From JADJOY01 sp016713535 [NCBI: Deltaproteobacteria bacterium] (lineage in GTDB: Bacteria > JADJOY01), in contig JADJOY010000048.1 of NCBI GenBank assembly GCA_016713535.1, forward strand, positions 1 through 35,058: DNA of 35,058 nucleotides, written 5' to 3'. Below are positions 1-9,999 of this stretch, piece after piece (the first letter of the stretch is position 1; each line of letters starts with the position of its first letter). Below the pieces are notes generated by a model. It was not told the DNA's origin, searched no databases, and was given only the letters and a program-made list of their open reading frames with translations. Made by a program: the position numbers and the translations under genes.

Positions 1-644
1 AGCGGTTCCAGGTCGCGGCCCCCATCGAGCGCGTGTGGCGGTTCGTGATGGACCCGCACCAGGTCGTCACCTGCCTGCCCGGCGCAACCCTGCTCGAGGT
101 CGTCGACGAGCGCACCTTCGTCGGCCAGGTGAAGGTCAAGGTCGGCGCGGTGAGCGCGAGCTACAAGGGCAAGATCCAGCTCACCGAGGTCGACGAGGCC
201 ACGTATCGCGTGCAGATGGCTGCCGAGGGCAAGGAGACCAGCGGCGGCACGGCCAAGGGGACCATGTGCAGTCACCTCAAGGCACTGCCCGATGGCGGCA
301 CCGAGGTCGTCGCGGAGGCCAGCGTGGACTTGACCGGCCGCCTCATGCAGGTGGGGCGCGGCATGATCCAGGGCGTGGCGCACCAGATCTTCCTGCAGTT
401 CGTGACCGCGACCCGCGAGCGCCTCGAAGGAGAGGCCGCGGCGGCCGCGGCATCCGCCGCCACCGCCGCCAGCGCTCCCGCCGTGACCCCGGACGGCGCG
501 ACGCCGGCCGTGACGCCCGCGCAGGTCGCTCCGACCGCCACCCGGGGCGACGACTCGATCCGAATCCTCCCGATCCTCTTCCGCGCGCTGTGGGAAGGGA
601 TCCGGCGCTTTTTCCGACGCTTGCTCGGACACGGGGCGGCATGA
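1..644 (+). CDS. CoxG-like SRPBCC family protein, 5' truncated
   Basis: The reading frame is open from base 3, so the gene starts before the window. The visible part begins RFQVAAPIERVWRFVMD, the usual N-terminal strand and helix of CoxG/SRPBCC proteins (AP...VW.f..D), followed by CLPGA, a hallmark of the carbon monoxide dehydrogenase subunit G family. The fold covers about the first 145 visible residues. An Ala/Pro/Thr-rich linker follows and then a basic C-terminal tail (RALWEGIRRFFRRLLGHG), which may be amphipathic and membrane-associating. In characterised systems CoxG anchors or matures molybdenum hydroxylases at the membrane. The CoxMSL-like enzyme at 10937-14880 is the natural partner, though it lies 10 kb away. 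The family call is firm and the role is inferred. Confidence 0.85.
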   Translation, partial: RFQVAAPIERVWRFVMDPHQVVTCLPGATLLEVVDERTFVGQVKVKVGAVSASYKGKIQLTEVDEATYRVQMAAEGKETSGGTAKGTMCSHLKALPDGGTEVVAEASVDLTGRLMQVGRGMIQGVAHQIFLQFVTATRERLEGEAAAAAASAATAASAPAVTPDGATPAVTPAQVAPTATRGDDSIRILPILFRALWEGIRRFFRRLLGHGAA

Positions 645-739
645 CGCGTCGGCCACCGCCGCCACGAGGTCGTGGCACGGCCGCGCGGGACGTTCCTCCC
701 CCCACCACATCATCTCTCCCGAACCACGAGGGGTAAGCG

Positions 740-2912
740 ATGGCTCGTTATCTGGTTGCGTGTGACGCGGGCGGCACCATGACCGACGTGATCCTCGTGG
801 ACGAGCGTGGCCGCTCGGTGATCGGCAAGGCCCGCACGACCCGTCACGACGAGAGCATCGGCTACATGGAGTCGCTCGAAGAGGCCCTCAACTACATGGG
901 CCTCGACATGGAGAAGGACGGCCGCAAGTTCTGCGAGTCGATCGAGACCGCGATCTACACCGGCACCTCGATGCTCAACTCGCTGATCAACCTCGACGGG
1001 CTCAAGACCGGCCTGCTGGCCACGCGCGGCTTCGAGGACATCGTGGTGCAGGGCCGCGGCTCGCAGACCTTCACCGACGAGCAGTGGTCCGAGATCACGC
1101 ACATGCAGTACCGCAAGCACCGCGAGCCGCTCGTGCCCCGACGGCTGACCCGGGGCGTGACCGAGCGCATCGACATGTTCGGCCAGGTCGTGATCCCCAT
1201 CTACGAGCACGACGCCGAGAACGGCGTGCGCTCGCTGCTGGTCGAGGACCAGATCGAGTCGCTGGCGATCGTCTTCTTGCAGTCCTTCAACAACCCGGCC
1301 CACGAGCTCAAGGCCGCCGAGATCGCGCGCCGCGTGATGAAGGAGGTCGGCCGCGAGATCCCGATCTCGATCTCGAGCGACGTCGCGCCCACCGTCCGCG
1401 AGGTGTCGCGCGCCAACGCCACCGTGATCCAGGCCTACGCCTCGCAGCCCGCCCGCAAGCAGCTCTTCCAGGTGGAGGAGAAGCTGGTCGCGAAGGGCTA
1501 CTCGAAGTCGCTCAAGACGGTGCTCTGCTACGGCGGAGTCACCAACATCCGCTACAACCGGCTCTTCGAGACCGTGATGTCCGGCCCGGTGGGCGGGATC
1601 ATGGGCGCCGATTACCTCGGCAAGGTGATCGGCGAGAAGAACATCGTGTGCTCGGACGTGGGCGGCACCAGCTTCGACGCGGGCGCGATCACCGCGGGCG
1701 TGCTGCCCATCAACCGCGAGCCGCCCTTCCAGAAGATGAAGGTCAACGTGCCGATGATCGACATCAAGTCGATCGGCGCCGGCACCGGCACGTACATCCG
1801 CCTCGACCCGCAGACCAAGCGCATCAAGCTCGGTCCGGACAGCGCGGGCGGCACGCCGGGCCCCGTGTTCCAGGAGACCGGCAACCCCGACATCCCGACC
1901 ATCAACGACTGCAACATGCTGCTCGGGAACATCAACCCCGAGTACTACCTGGGCGGCCGGGTGAAGGTGAACCCGACGAAGTCGCTCGAGATCGTCACCG
2001 AGAAGATCGCGCGCCCTCGGGCTCTCGATCCCCTACGTCGCCGCCGAGCAGTGCTTCGACCTGGTGAACGTCGTGATGCGCGAGCACCTGGTACGTAGCC
2101 TGATGGTGGGCCACGACCTGCGCGACTACATGCTGCTCGGATACGGTGGTGGCGGTCCGATGCACCTCATCCCGTACGCGGGCGACTACCCGTGGAAGTC
2201 CATCGCCACGGTGCCTCACGCCGGTGCCTTCTCCGCGTGGGGCGGCGCGTGCATGGACTACGCACACCGCCGCCACAAGAGCGTGACGGCGCTCATCTTC
2301 CCGGGGATGGACGGCGCCGCGAAGGTGCAGGCGCTGGCCCACGTCAGTGCCACCTGGGAGCAGCTCGAGAACGAGCTCCTGAACGACCTGCTCGGCGAAG
2401 GCTTCAGCCGCGACCAGATCAAGCTCGAGCAGATCGCATACATCCGCTACTACGGCCAGCTCGAGGACGTCGAGGTGGACTCACCGGTGGCGCGGCTCGC
2501 GACTCCGAAGGACGTCGACAAGCTCCTCAAGCGCCACGAGGAGCTGTTCACGAAGATGTTCACCCTCGCGGCCAAGCCCACGATGCCCACCTACAACGTC
2601 ACCGAGGTGAGCGTGGTGGCGCGGGTGAGCACCGTGAAGCCCAAGCTCGCGAAGCAGGCGCTGCAGGGCAAGAAGCCCCCGAAGCAGGCGTTCAAGGGCA
2701 TCCGCCGATGCTTCCAGAAGGGCCGCTGGATCGACGCCCGCACCTTCGAGATGAGCGAGCTCGAGCCCGGCAACGAGATCGACGGGCTCGCGATCATCGA
2801 GGCTCCCAACACCACGCTCTTCGTGCCGGAGGACTGGCACGTTCGCATCGACGAGCACGAGATCTACTGGCTCACGAACAAGAACCTGAAGAAGGGCGGT
2901 AACCGCAAATGA
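740..2912 (+). CDS. ketone carboxylase alpha subunit (HyuA/acetone-acetophenone carboxylase type), frame broken near 2013-2019
   Basis: This is a hydantoinase A / N-methylhydantoinase A family protein of about 723 aa. It has the N-terminal ASKHA phosphate loop CDAGGTMTDVIL (residues 8-19), the central ANATVIQAYA helix, SGPVGG, and the second nucleotide motif SDVGGTSFDAG. This family uses ATP to activate hydantoins or to drive ketone carboxylation, and the zinc-ribbon gamma subunit two genes on points to carboxylation. The ATG follows GAGGGG (728-733) at 6 nt. The frame changes after IVTEKIAR near 2013-2019 and resumes as GLSIPYVAAEQCFDLVN in the frame that ends at 2912. Loss of two bases, or one extra C, explains this. 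Its stop overlaps the beta-subunit start (ATGA). The exact ketone substrate is unknown. Confidence 0.88.
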
Positions 2913-5283
2913 GCACTCGAAGCGCATCGACGAGGAAGATCGTCGCGAAGGCGGACGCCAAGCGCGCGGTCTCGAAGAAGGGACCCGCCGCTCGCGCCGG
3001 GGCGCCCAAAGCCAAGGCCGTGAAGAGCGCCAAGCGCGTGCCCGCGAAGAAGGTGGCGCGCCCGGTCGCAAAGGCGCCGGCGAATCCAGTCCCGCCGCGG
3101 CCCACCCTCAAGGCCCAGCTCGTCGAGAACGACCGCCTCCTCGCCAAGACGGGCCATCTCTTCGGCCTCAAGCGCATGCCGCGCAAGGAGGCCGACCCGG
3201 GCATCTACGAGGCCGTCTGGCAGATCCTCCAGAACCTGTGCGACGCAGCGTGGACGGTGGGCTGCAAGGTGTCCGCGTCACCGATCGCGGCCGAAGGCGG
3301 CGACGCGCTGTGGGGCCTGCACCTTCCGACCGGCGAGGCGATCTGTACGTCGCGCGGGATCACCGCCCATCCGGGCCTCCTCTCGATCTTCATCCGCTCG
3401 CTGATCGAGAGCGGCTTCGAGGAGAACCCCGGCTTCAAGGACGGGGACATCTTCGAGAACAACGACCCGCACTACGGTGGCATCCACTCGGCGGACTTCG
3501 ACACCGCCATGCCGATCTTCTACAAGGGCAAGCTGATCGCGTGGGCCACCGCGGTCACGCACGCGATGGACGCGGGCTTCGTGCTGCCGGGCTCGATCGG
3601 CTTCATCAACCCCGACTGCTACTCGGACGGCGTGCCCGTCACCATGGAGCGGATCGGCGAGAACAACGCGTTCTACCCCTGGTACGAGATGCGGATGCGC
3701 TCGCGCACCCGCGTGCCCGACTGGGTCATGGGCGACGCCCGCGGACGCCTCGCCGGGTGTCTCACGGTCAAGGAGCGGCTCACCGCCGTCATCGAGAAGT
3801 ACGGCCTCGATTTCTTCGAGGATGCGGCCCGCGAGTACATCGAGGACAGCCGCCGCTACGCCTCGGGCCGGGTGCGCGGCCAGGCCATCCCCGGCCTGAT
3901 CCGCAAGTCGAACTTCAAGGACCTGGCGATGGCCGGGAAGCGGGTCCTCACGCCGCAGCAGAACGTGGACTGTCTCTTCCACCTGCCGATGCGCATCGAG
4001 ATCGACAAGAACGCACGCGTGCGCTTCTCGCTCGACGGCGCCTCCGGCTGGGTGCCGTTCGGCCAGAACATCACCCCCACGGCGATCCTGTCGGGCGTGC
4101 TCATGGCCTACTCGCACATCGTCGGCTTCGACATGTTCAACTGGGGCTCGGTGGCCTCGTGGACCATCGACACGCCGCCGGGCGGGTCGTGGGCCAACCC
4201 CTACCCCGTCAACTGGGCGGCGGCCTCGGGCGTGGCGTGGGCGCCGGCCGTCATGTGGCTGAGCTCGCTCTACGAGGTGTTCGGCCGCCTCTACTACTCG
4301 CGCGGCTTCGTGGAGGAAGTCGCCTCGGGCGCGGCCACCACCCTCACCGCCGAGTTCGCCGGCATCAACCAGTACGGCCTCTACGGCGCCGGCCTCACGC
4401 TCGAGCAGGCCTCGAACGGCGCGCCGGCGCGCGCCATCGGCGACGGCGAGAACAGTGCCTGGTGCATCTACACCGCCAACGCCGACTTCGGGAACGCCGA
4501 GATCACCGAGCTCTACTACCCGATCCTCTACCTCGGCCGGAACCTGCGCCCGGACTCGGGCGGCTACGGCAAGTACCGCGGCGGTCTCGGTCACACGGTC
4601 GTGTGGATGATCAAGAACTCGCCGGGCGTCGAGTACCAGTGCGGCTGCGCGGGGATGCGCTCGAAGGTGCTGCCCAACCACGGCATGTTCGGCGCGTATC
4701 CCACGTGGCCGGACCGCGCGGACTACGCCGCGGGCACCAACGTCAAGCAGCTCATCGACGAGCAGAAGCCGCTGGTGCACGAGCGCGGCGACCCCGAGCA
4801 CACCGACCTCGAGAAGAACGTCGAGGCCAAGATCATGGCCACCAACCAGGTGGCGCCATTCGTGGTCCGCGAGCCGCTCCACGAGTACGACCTGGTGATC
4901 CATCCCATCCGGGCGCGCAGGCGTTCGGCGACCCGATCGAGCGCGACCCGGAGATGGTGCGCGTCGACCTCGACAAGGGCTGGACGCGACCCCGCATCGC
5001 CGAGGAGGTGAACGGCGTCGTGGCCACGTTCGACGCGACCGCCAGGACCTGGACGGTGGACGTCGCCGCCACCGGGCGCCGCCGCGCCGAGATGCGCGAG
5101 GCCCGCAAGAAGCGCGGCGTGCCGTTCAAGAAGTGGTGGACCGAGGAGCGCAAGAAGGTCGAGGCGAAGGAGAACATGTCCTCCGCGGTGACCGACATGT
5201 GGCGCACCTCGATGCAGCTCTCGCCGGGCTTCGGCGCCGAGCTCAAGGCGTTCTGGAAGCTGGCGGACGACTTCACCTTCTGA
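2909..5283 (+). CDS. ketone carboxylase beta subunit (HyuB/hydantoinase B family), frame broken near 4909-4915
   Basis: This is a hydantoinase B family protein of about 791 aa. After a Lys/Ala/Pro-rich N-terminal extension (about residues 8-68), the family core begins with ENDRLLAKTGHLFGLKRMP and continues with SASPIAAEGGDALWGLHLPTG, GDIFENNDPHYGGIHSADF, and a C-terminal part rich in GGYGKYRGGLG. The ENDRL and FENND segments resemble acetone carboxylase and acetophenone carboxylase more than hydantoinases. With the alpha subunit it would form the carboxylating core. The frame breaks after YDLVIHP: it continues as GAQAFGDPIERDPEMVRVDL one frame earlier, consistent with one missing base. The start overlaps the alpha stop by 4 nt, so translation is coupled. 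Without the repair the protein would end at 5011 with a nonsense tail. Confidence 0.88.
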
Positions 5284-5317
5284 CGCCGCGCCGGCGCGCC
5301 GGCGGCGGGAGAGCACC

Positions 5318-5860
5318 ATGCCTCAGTACGACATCACCGAGATCGAGAAGCTGGTCGACGGACGCCTGCCGTGGCCGCGCGTCCAGGAGATCATGAAGGA
5401 CTCCAAGGACACCGACCGCTTCCACAAGTGGGTCGAGATCCTGCAGAGCCGGGTTTCGTGGCGCGAGCGCATCTTGCTCCCCATCGGCCCGAACCTGTTC
5501 ATCGTGCAGAAGGGCCGCGAGCGGATCGTGAAGTGCCGCTGCGGCCACGAGCTCGGCGACTACCGCGTGAACTGGAAGCTTTCGGCGCTGATCCACATCC
5601 GCGACACGCCCGAGGAGCTCGCCGCCGTCTACCGCGGCTCCGAGCAGCCCGACACGGCGTGGACCCAGCTCCGCGAGTACTACTGCCCCGGCTGCGGCGG
5701 TCAGCTCGAGGTGGAGGCCGTGCCGCGCGGCTGCCCGCCGGACTTCGAGTTCCTGCCCGACCTCGACACGTTCTACCGTGACTGGCTCGGCAAGCCGTTG
5801 CCGAACGAGGTCGAGTTCGTCGACAAGACGCTCGAGACCGTGAAGACCTGGTCCACCTGA
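5318..5860 (+). CDS. acetone carboxylase-type gamma subunit (zinc ribbon)
   Basis: This intact 180-aa protein has paired metal ligands C73-x-C75 (VKCRCGHELGDY) and C123-x2-C126 (YYCPGCGGQLEVE), and the central NWKLSALIHIRDTPEELAAVY segment. That is the layout of acetone carboxylase gamma subunits, which are about 165-180 aa and carry a zinc site. It follows the beta subunit by 34 nt with GGGAG ahead of the ATG. Its presence separates this complex from ordinary hydantoinases or oxoprolinases, which lack a gamma subunit, and is the main reason for calling the alpha/beta pair a ketone carboxylase. Which ketone is used cannot be read from it. Confidence 0.85.
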   Translation: MPQYDITEIEKLVDGRLPWPRVQEIMKDSKDTDRFHKWVEILQSRVSWRERILLPIGPNLFIVQKGRERIVKCRCGHELGDYRVNWKLSALIHIRDTPEELAAVYRGSEQPDTAWTQLREYYCPGCGGQLEVEAVPRGCPPDFEFLPDLDTFYRDWLGKPLPNEVEFVDKTLETVKTWST

Positions 5861-5897
5861 CGGCCTCTCGGCGCGCCCGGGATCGAGAGGGAACCGC

Positions 5898-7103
5898 ATG
5901 AGCGCCGCGCTCTCGGACGTGGTGGTCGTGGAGCTCGCCAGCGAGCCATGGACGGCGCTCGCGGGTGCCTTCCTGGCGGACTTCGGCGCGCGTGTGGTGC
6001 GGATCGACGACCGCGCCGGCACGGTGTCGCGCTCCGCCGACGATCCACCGCCCAGCGAACGTCCGGGCTGGGACCCGGAGGCCGAGCTGGTCCACCGCAA
6101 CAAGCGCGCGGTGTCGCTCGACCTCGCGAACCCCGAGGGGCAGAGCCTCCTCCACGATCTGGCGCGGGGCGCGGACGTGTTCCTGACCGACTGGCCAGCG
6201 CGCGACCTCGCCGCTCACGGCCTCGACGCGGCTTCCCTCGCCCAGCTCAACCCCCGGCTCGTCTACGCCCGTGGCACGGCCGCCGGCTCCAAGGGGCCCG
6301 ACGCCGATCTACCGCCCCTCGACGAGCTCGCCGCCGCGCGCACCGGCATGATGCCGATCCTCCAGCAGCCCGGGATGCCGCCCGTGTACGCGGGCCACGG
6401 CTCGATGTACACCTCGGTGATGCTCGGCTTCGGCATCGTCACCGCGCTGATCCATCGCGACGTTTCGGGGGAAGGCCAGCAGGTCGACTCCTCCTTGCTC
6501 GCGGGAAACATGTACGGCGCGAGCCTCGACGTGCAGGCGTTCCTGGCCATGGGCGGCGAGCGCTTCCTCGAGCCGGTGTCGCGCCTCGACGCCGGCAACC
6601 CGATGAGCGGCACCGTGTATCCAGCGCAGGACGGGCGCTGGGTCACGCTGACGATGCCGGACACCGACCGGTGGTGGCCCGCCTTCTCCGAGCTGGTCGG
6701 GCTCGACGTGAACGACCCACGCTTCGACACGCACGAGAAACGCTGCGGCGCCCATCGCCTCGAGATGATGGAGGTGCTCGCCGAGCGGTTCGTGGCCAAG
6801 CCCGCCGATCACTGGCGCCAGGGGTTCAACGCCAAGAAGCTCTCGGCGGACATCATCGAGGACTACTCCTACCCCGCCGACGACCCGGACGCACGCAAGA
6901 ACCGTTACGTGCTGGACCTCGACCGGCCGGGCGTGGGCCGCGTCGCGAGCCTCGGGTTCCCGATCTTCGCGAGCGAGAGCCCGGCGCGTCTCGAGCGCAC
7001 CGCGCCGTGCACCGGCCAACACACCGACGAAGTGCTGCGCGAGCGCCTCGGGCTGAGCGAACTCGCCATCGCCGGGCTCCGCGGCCGCGGCGCGATCGGA
7101 TGA
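5898..7103 (+). CDS. CaiB/BaiF class III CoA-transferase homologue lacking the catalytic Asp
   Basis: This is an intact 401-aa protein with the class III CoA-transferase outline: an N-terminal Rossmann-like strand (VVVVELASEPWTALAGAFLAD), HRNKRAVSLDLANPEG (residues 66-81), ARGTAAGSKGP, and a C-terminal GQHTDEVLRERLGL. In formyl-CoA transferase the acyl-carrying nucleophile is Asp169, in a GDS..G...GI.AAL context. Here the aligned segment is GHGSMYTSVMLGFGIVTAL, placing Ser169 where Asp is expected. The protein may therefore be non-catalytic, use another residue, or act as one subunit of a heteromer with the next two paralogues. It starts 37 nt after the gamma subunit, so it is probably co-transcribed with the carboxylase. 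Confidence 0.85.
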   Translation: MSAALSDVVVVELASEPWTALAGAFLADFGARVVRIDDRAGTVSRSADDPPPSERPGWDPEAELVHRNKRAVSLDLANPEGQSLLHDLARGADVFLTDWPARDLAAHGLDAASLAQLNPRLVYARGTAAGSKGPDADLPPLDELAAARTGMMPILQQPGMPPVYAGHGSMYTSVMLGFGIVTALIHRDVSGEGQQVDSSLLAGNMYGASLDVQAFLAMGGERFLEPVSRLDAGNPMSGTVYPAQDGRWVTLTMPDTDRWWPAFSELVGLDVNDPRFDTHEKRCGAHRLEMMEVLAERFVAKPADHWRQGFNAKKLSADIIEDYSYPADDPDARKNRYVLDLDRPGVGRVASLGFPIFASESPARLERTAPCTGQHTDEVLRERLGLSELAIAGLRGRGAIG

Positions 7104-7107
7104 GCTG

Positions 7108-8315
7108 ATGGGAGCGCTCGACGGCATCCGCGTGCTCGACCTGACGGTGTGGTTCCAGGGGCCCGTCGCGGCCCAGCACCTCGCCGACTTCGGCGCCGAG
7201 GTGATCCACGTCGAGAACCCCAAGGGGTGCGACCAGGGGCGGGGCGTGCGCAGCATCAGGCGCTGCCGGTCGGTGACTGGAACCAGTACTTCCTCGTCAT
7301 CAACCGCAACAAGAAGAGCCTCGCCGTCGACCTCAAGAAGCCCGAGGGGCGGCAGCTCGTGACCGAGCTCGCCGCGAAGTCGGACGTGTTCCTGTCCAAC
7401 GTCGGCAACGACAACCTCGAGCGCTACGGGCTCGGCTACGAGGCGCTCGCGACGCTCAATCCGAAGCTCGTCTACGCCACCACCACCGGCTACGGCCCGT
7501 TCGGCAACAACACCAAGCCGTCGTTCGACATGACGGTGCAGGCACTCACGGGCCTGATGACGCGCCTCGGCGAGCCCGGCGAGCCGCCGATCTACCTGGG
7601 CATGGGCTCGGGTGACGCGTACGGCGGCCTGATGGCCGCGTTCGCGATCGTGACGGCGCTCTACCAGCGCGCGCGCACCGGCAAGGGTCAGTTCCTCGAC
7701 GCGTCGCTCTACGGCTCGCAGCTCTTCCTCGCCGCGCCGACGTTGCAGCGCTACCTGGCGTCGCGCTCGCAGCGCGAGTCGCGCCAGGTTTCGCGGCGCG
7801 ACCTCGCGAATCCGGTCTGGAACCTCTTCCCCGGCAGCGATCGCTGGCTGTTCGTGTGCGTGCGAGACGAGGACGCGCGCTTCGGCCAGCTCTGCGCCGC
7901 CATCGGCCGTCCGACGCTGGCGAGCGACTCGCGCTTCGCCTCCGCGGACGCGCGGCGCGCCCACCGCGGCGAGCTGGTCGACACCCTCGACGAGATCTTT
8001 CGAGGCCGCACCGCCGGCTCCTGGACCGACACGCTCACCGCCGCCGGCCTGGTCGCGACGCCGATCCAAACCCTCGAAGACCTCGCCGCCGACCCGCAGA
8101 CGTGGGCGAACGACTACTTCGTCACCGCCTACTGCGAGGAAGTGAAGCGCGAGGTGAAGGTCCGCGGCCTGCCGATCACGCTCTCGAAGACCCCCGGCCT
8201 GGTGCAGACCCTCGGCCCCGAGCTCGGCCAGGACACCGAGATGATCCTGTTCGAGACGCTGGGCTACGACTGGGACAAGATCGGCGAGCTCAAGAGCGCG
8301 GGAGTGATCCCTTGA
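7108..8315 (+). CDS. CaiB/BaiF class III CoA-transferase, frame broken near 7235-7250
   Basis: This is a full-length class III CoA-transferase (about 402 aa after repair). It starts MGALDGIRVLDLTVWFQGP, has GAEVIHVENPKG, INRNKKSLAVDLKKPEG, ATTTGYGPFG and the nucleophile segment GSGDAYGGLMAAFAIVTAL, where the Asp aligned with formyl-CoA transferase Asp169 is present. The frame slips between CDQGRGV and HQALPVGDWNQYF by one base, consistent with a single missing nucleotide. It begins 4 nt after the previous stop and its own stop overlaps the next start (TTGA), so the three transferase genes form a tight block. The likely role is to move CoA from a donor thioester onto the acid made by the carboxylase; donor and acceptor are inferred. 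Confidence 0.85.
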
Positions 8316-9521
8316 GCGCGGGTCCGCTGGCCGGCATCCGCGTGATCGACGCGGGCACCATGCTGGCCGCACCGTACGGCGCCACGCTGCTCGGCGACCT
8401 CGGTGCCGACGTCATCAAGGTCGAGTCGCCGATCGGCGACGACAGCCGGCTGCTGGGCCCCGAGAGGAACGGCGAGCGAGCGCCCTTCCTGTCGATGAAC
8501 CGCAACAAGCGCGGCGTCGTCCTCGACCCACGCAGGCCTGAGGGCCGCGCTGCGTTCGCGCGGCTTGCCGGCACCGCTGACGTGCTGATCACGAACATCC
8601 GCGAGCCCGCGCTCTCCAAGGTCGGCCTCTCCTACGAGCAGGTCCGCGAGTACCGCCCGGACGTGATCTGGGTCGGCGTCAGCGCCTTCGGCCCGGACGG
8701 CCCCTATGCGCGCCGCCCCGGGATCGACTTCCTCGCGCAGGGCTATGCCGCGATCATCGCCCAGACCGGCGATCCCTGGACCCAGCCGATCCGGGTCACG
8801 GTGCCGGTGGTCGACGTGATGACCTCGCTCCTGGTCTCGTCGGGCGTGCTCGCCGCGCTCCACTCGCGCACCCAGACCGGCCGCGGTCAGCGCCTCGAGA
8901 TCTCGCTCCTCGACGCCGCGGTCCACAGCCAGGCGAGCTTCCTGGGCAGCTGCTTCCTCGCCGGCGAGGTGGTGCCGCGCACCGGCAACCGCAGCCAGTA
9001 CTTCGCTCCCTCGGGCATCTTCGCCACCTCCGACCACCAGCGCATCTGCCTGACGTGCCCGTCCGACAAGTTCTTCCGCAACCTGTGCAAGGCCCTCGAG
9101 GTCACCTGGCACGAGGACCCGCGCTTCGCGACCAACGCGGTCCGGCTGGCCAACCAGGACGAGCTCGAGCCGTTGATCGCGCCGCTGCGGCGAGTTCACG
9201 CGCACCGACATCGTCGAGCGGTTGATCGCCCGCGACGTCCTGGTCGCTCCCGTGCAGGAGCTGCCTGAGGTCGCGGTCGATCCGCAGGTGCTGCACAACC
9301 AGATGGTCGCGACCGTCGACCATGCCACCGTCGGGCCACTCAAGGTCACCGGCGTGCCGATCCATCTCCACGGCACTCCGGGCTCGGTGCGGCTCGCACC
9401 ACCCGTGCTCGGCCAGCACACCCGCGAGATCCTCGCCGAGCTGGGCTACAGCAGCGACGAGATCGCCGAGCTCGAGTCACTCGGCGCCGCGCGGGCGGCG
9501 AACCTCCCCGCCCCCGCCTGA
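8312..9521 (+). CDS. CaiB/BaiF class III CoA-transferase with TTG start, frame broken near 9186-9192
   Basis: This is a third CoA-transferase in tandem, about 402 aa. The TTG at 8312 is chosen because the family N-terminus LAGIRVIDAGTMLAAPYG begins within a few codons and no ATG or GTG lies between it and the upstream gene. The codon shares TTGA with the stop of the previous gene, and GGGAG (8300-8304) lies just upstream. Other motifs are MNRNKRGVVLDPRRPEG, SAFGPDGPYA and PVVDVMTSLLVSSGVLAAL, whose Asp168 aligns with the catalytic Asp. The frame shifts after IAPLR; the proper continuation is GEFTRTDIVERLIARDV one frame on, needing two lost bases or one extra base. It ends with GQHTREILAELGY, as in the family. 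Confidence 0.84.
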
Positions 9522-9542
9522 GCGACTGGAGGCCCGACCCGC

Positions 9543-9971
9543 ATGGACCTGCTCATCATCCTTCGCGACGCCCTCGGCTCCTCCGTCGTGGGCGGGCTGC
9601 TCACCGCGACCGAAGCCAAGAAGGCGGGGCTCGACGTCGGCGTGCTCGCCACCGGCGAAGCGCTCGCGGCCCTCGCGTTCGGTACGTTCGAGTGGCCACG
9701 CGAGCTGGCGCCGCAGCGAGTGCGCTTCCCGATGTGCGACCGCGCCGCGAAGCTCGGCGTGCCGGTGGCCGGCAGCGGCCAGGGCCGCCAGCTCGACGTG
9801 CGCGGCGCCGTGCGGCTGGCGCGCGACGCCGGCGTCGGCATCCACGCCTGCCCGATCTGGTCGGCGCTGCTCGGCCTCGACGGCGCGCTGCCCGACGGGC
9901 TGGTGGCGCTCGAGCGCGCCGCCCTGCCCGCCTTTCTCACCTCCGCGAAGCAGGTGATCGGCGCGCTGTGA
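9543..9971 (+). CDS. DsrE-family protein
   Basis: This intact 142-aa protein begins MDLLIILRDALGSSVVGGLL and continues with alternating strands and helices (AKKAGLDVGVLATGEALAAL). This resembles the DsrE/DsrF-like fold: a hydrophobic first strand, a helix after a small-residue turn, and a second strand ending in a possible active-site region. Cys65 (FPMCDRAAKLG) and Cys103 (IHACPIWSALLG) are the only candidates for persulfide or thiol chemistry. DsrE-type proteins are best known as sulfur carriers, but paralogues occur in catabolic clusters without known function. A GGAGG lies ahead of the ATG. It sits between the CoA-transferases and the MenB/BadI-like gene, so a role in thioester or protein-thiol handling is possible but unproven. 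Confidence 0.65.
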   Translation: MDLLIILRDALGSSVVGGLLTATEAKKAGLDVGVLATGEALAALAFGTFEWPRELAPQRVRFPMCDRAAKLGVPVAGSGQGRQLDVRGAVRLARDAGVGIHACPIWSALLGLDGALPDGLVALERAALPAFLTSAKQVIGAL

Positions 9972-9999
9972 GCGCGCCCCCGTCCCCACGAGGAACGAG

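Noticed and set aside
3278-4903. Long antisense open frame opposite the carboxylase beta subunit
   Set aside because: Its translation is Val/Arg/Ala/Leu-rich shadow coding of a GC-rich gene, with no recognisable domain; the plus strand has clear family motifs.
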